DNA from: Saccharothrix longispora
Lineage (GTDB): Bacteria; Actinomycetota; Actinomycetes; Mycobacteriales; Pseudonocardiaceae
Reading direction: 5' to 3'
Length of the DNA stretch: 64,000 bases
Assembly: GCF_030852425.1 (NCBI RefSeq)
Contig: NZ_NSDM01000001.1
Coordinates: forward strand, 1,043,758-1,107,757
Each line of letters opens with the position of its first letter. Positions within the stretch are counted from its first letter, which is position 1. Below the pieces are notes generated by a model. It was given only the letters and a program-made list of their open reading frames with translations. It had not been told where the DNA came from and did no database searches. Below are positions 64,000 through 64,000 of the stretch, one piece after another. The position numbers and the translations under genes were made by a program.

Positions 64000-64000
64000 G

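Overview
The window reads as chromosomal DNA of a very GC-rich actinomycete. Evidence: strong G/C bias at third codon positions, many GTG starts, 4-base GTGA/ATGA gene overlaps, TANNNT -10 boxes placed 6-8 nt before start codons (leaderless genes), a CarD gene, and a block ordered rlmB-cysS-(HAD)-ispF-ispD-carD / lpqE-radA that matches the order known from Mycobacterium tuberculosis. A dasR/dasABC/nagA chitosugar locus, an AfsR-type regulator and a streptogrisin-like protease point to an antibiotic-type filamentous actinomycete. Pseudonocardiales (Saccharothrix/Actinosynnema/Lentzea type) is my best guess, by inference only.

Layout. 1-9.6 kb: end of an MFS gene, an MBOAT acyltransferase, then the housekeeping block, ending with lpqE-radA; the usual radA partner disA is not next to it. 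9.6-15.6 kb: trehalose genes (otsA plus an OtsB-GH15 fusion), a ThrE-type exporter and tRNA-Thr(TGT). 15.7-22.5 kb: a secreted VWA protein, an aldo/keto reductase, a two-component system, a broken apbE remnant and an ADP-ribosylglycohydrolase. 22.7-26.5 kb: a large AfsR/SARP regulator and an SGNH esterase. 26.7-33.5 kb: a tightly coupled sugar operon (ROK regulator, ABC importer, GH4 glycosidase, BadF-type kinase). 33.6-39.2 kb: a DUF3159 membrane protein, NUDIX, a second BadF-type kinase and a large secreted S8 protease. 39.3-43.8 kb: a four-gene non-phosphorylative L-fucose pathway with a FadR-type regulator. 44-52 kb: a DasR regulon (nagA, SIS deaminase, GH3 hexosaminidase, dasC-dasB-dasA, dasR) carrying dre operators. 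52-56.3 kb: a drug exporter, a threonine/serine dehydratase and a secreted S1 protease with a structured leader. 56.4-63 kb: thiamine genes (thiE; thiO-thiS-thiG and thiC-thiD, each set behind a TPP riboswitch). 63.1-64 kb: a double zinc-ribbon protein and a long hairpin that may be the edge of an insertion sequence.

How the parts work together. Extracellular polymer breakdown (S1 and S8 proteases, SGNH esterase) and uptake plus catabolism of chitosugars, fucose and another glycoside make up most of the middle of the window. DasR connects amino-sugar status to these genes through dre sites near nagA, upstream of dasA and inside the GH3 gene.

The most unusual structure is a family of 22-bp-period inverted repeat arrays (core GAGTYSNRCGTYCRGG). 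They sit exactly at gene 3' ends, starting within a few bases of stop codons, at 1985-2038, 18552-18700, 34225-34411 and 45296-45486. Three of the four lie between convergent genes and one enters the 3' end of a histidine kinase gene. I know of no named element that matches them.
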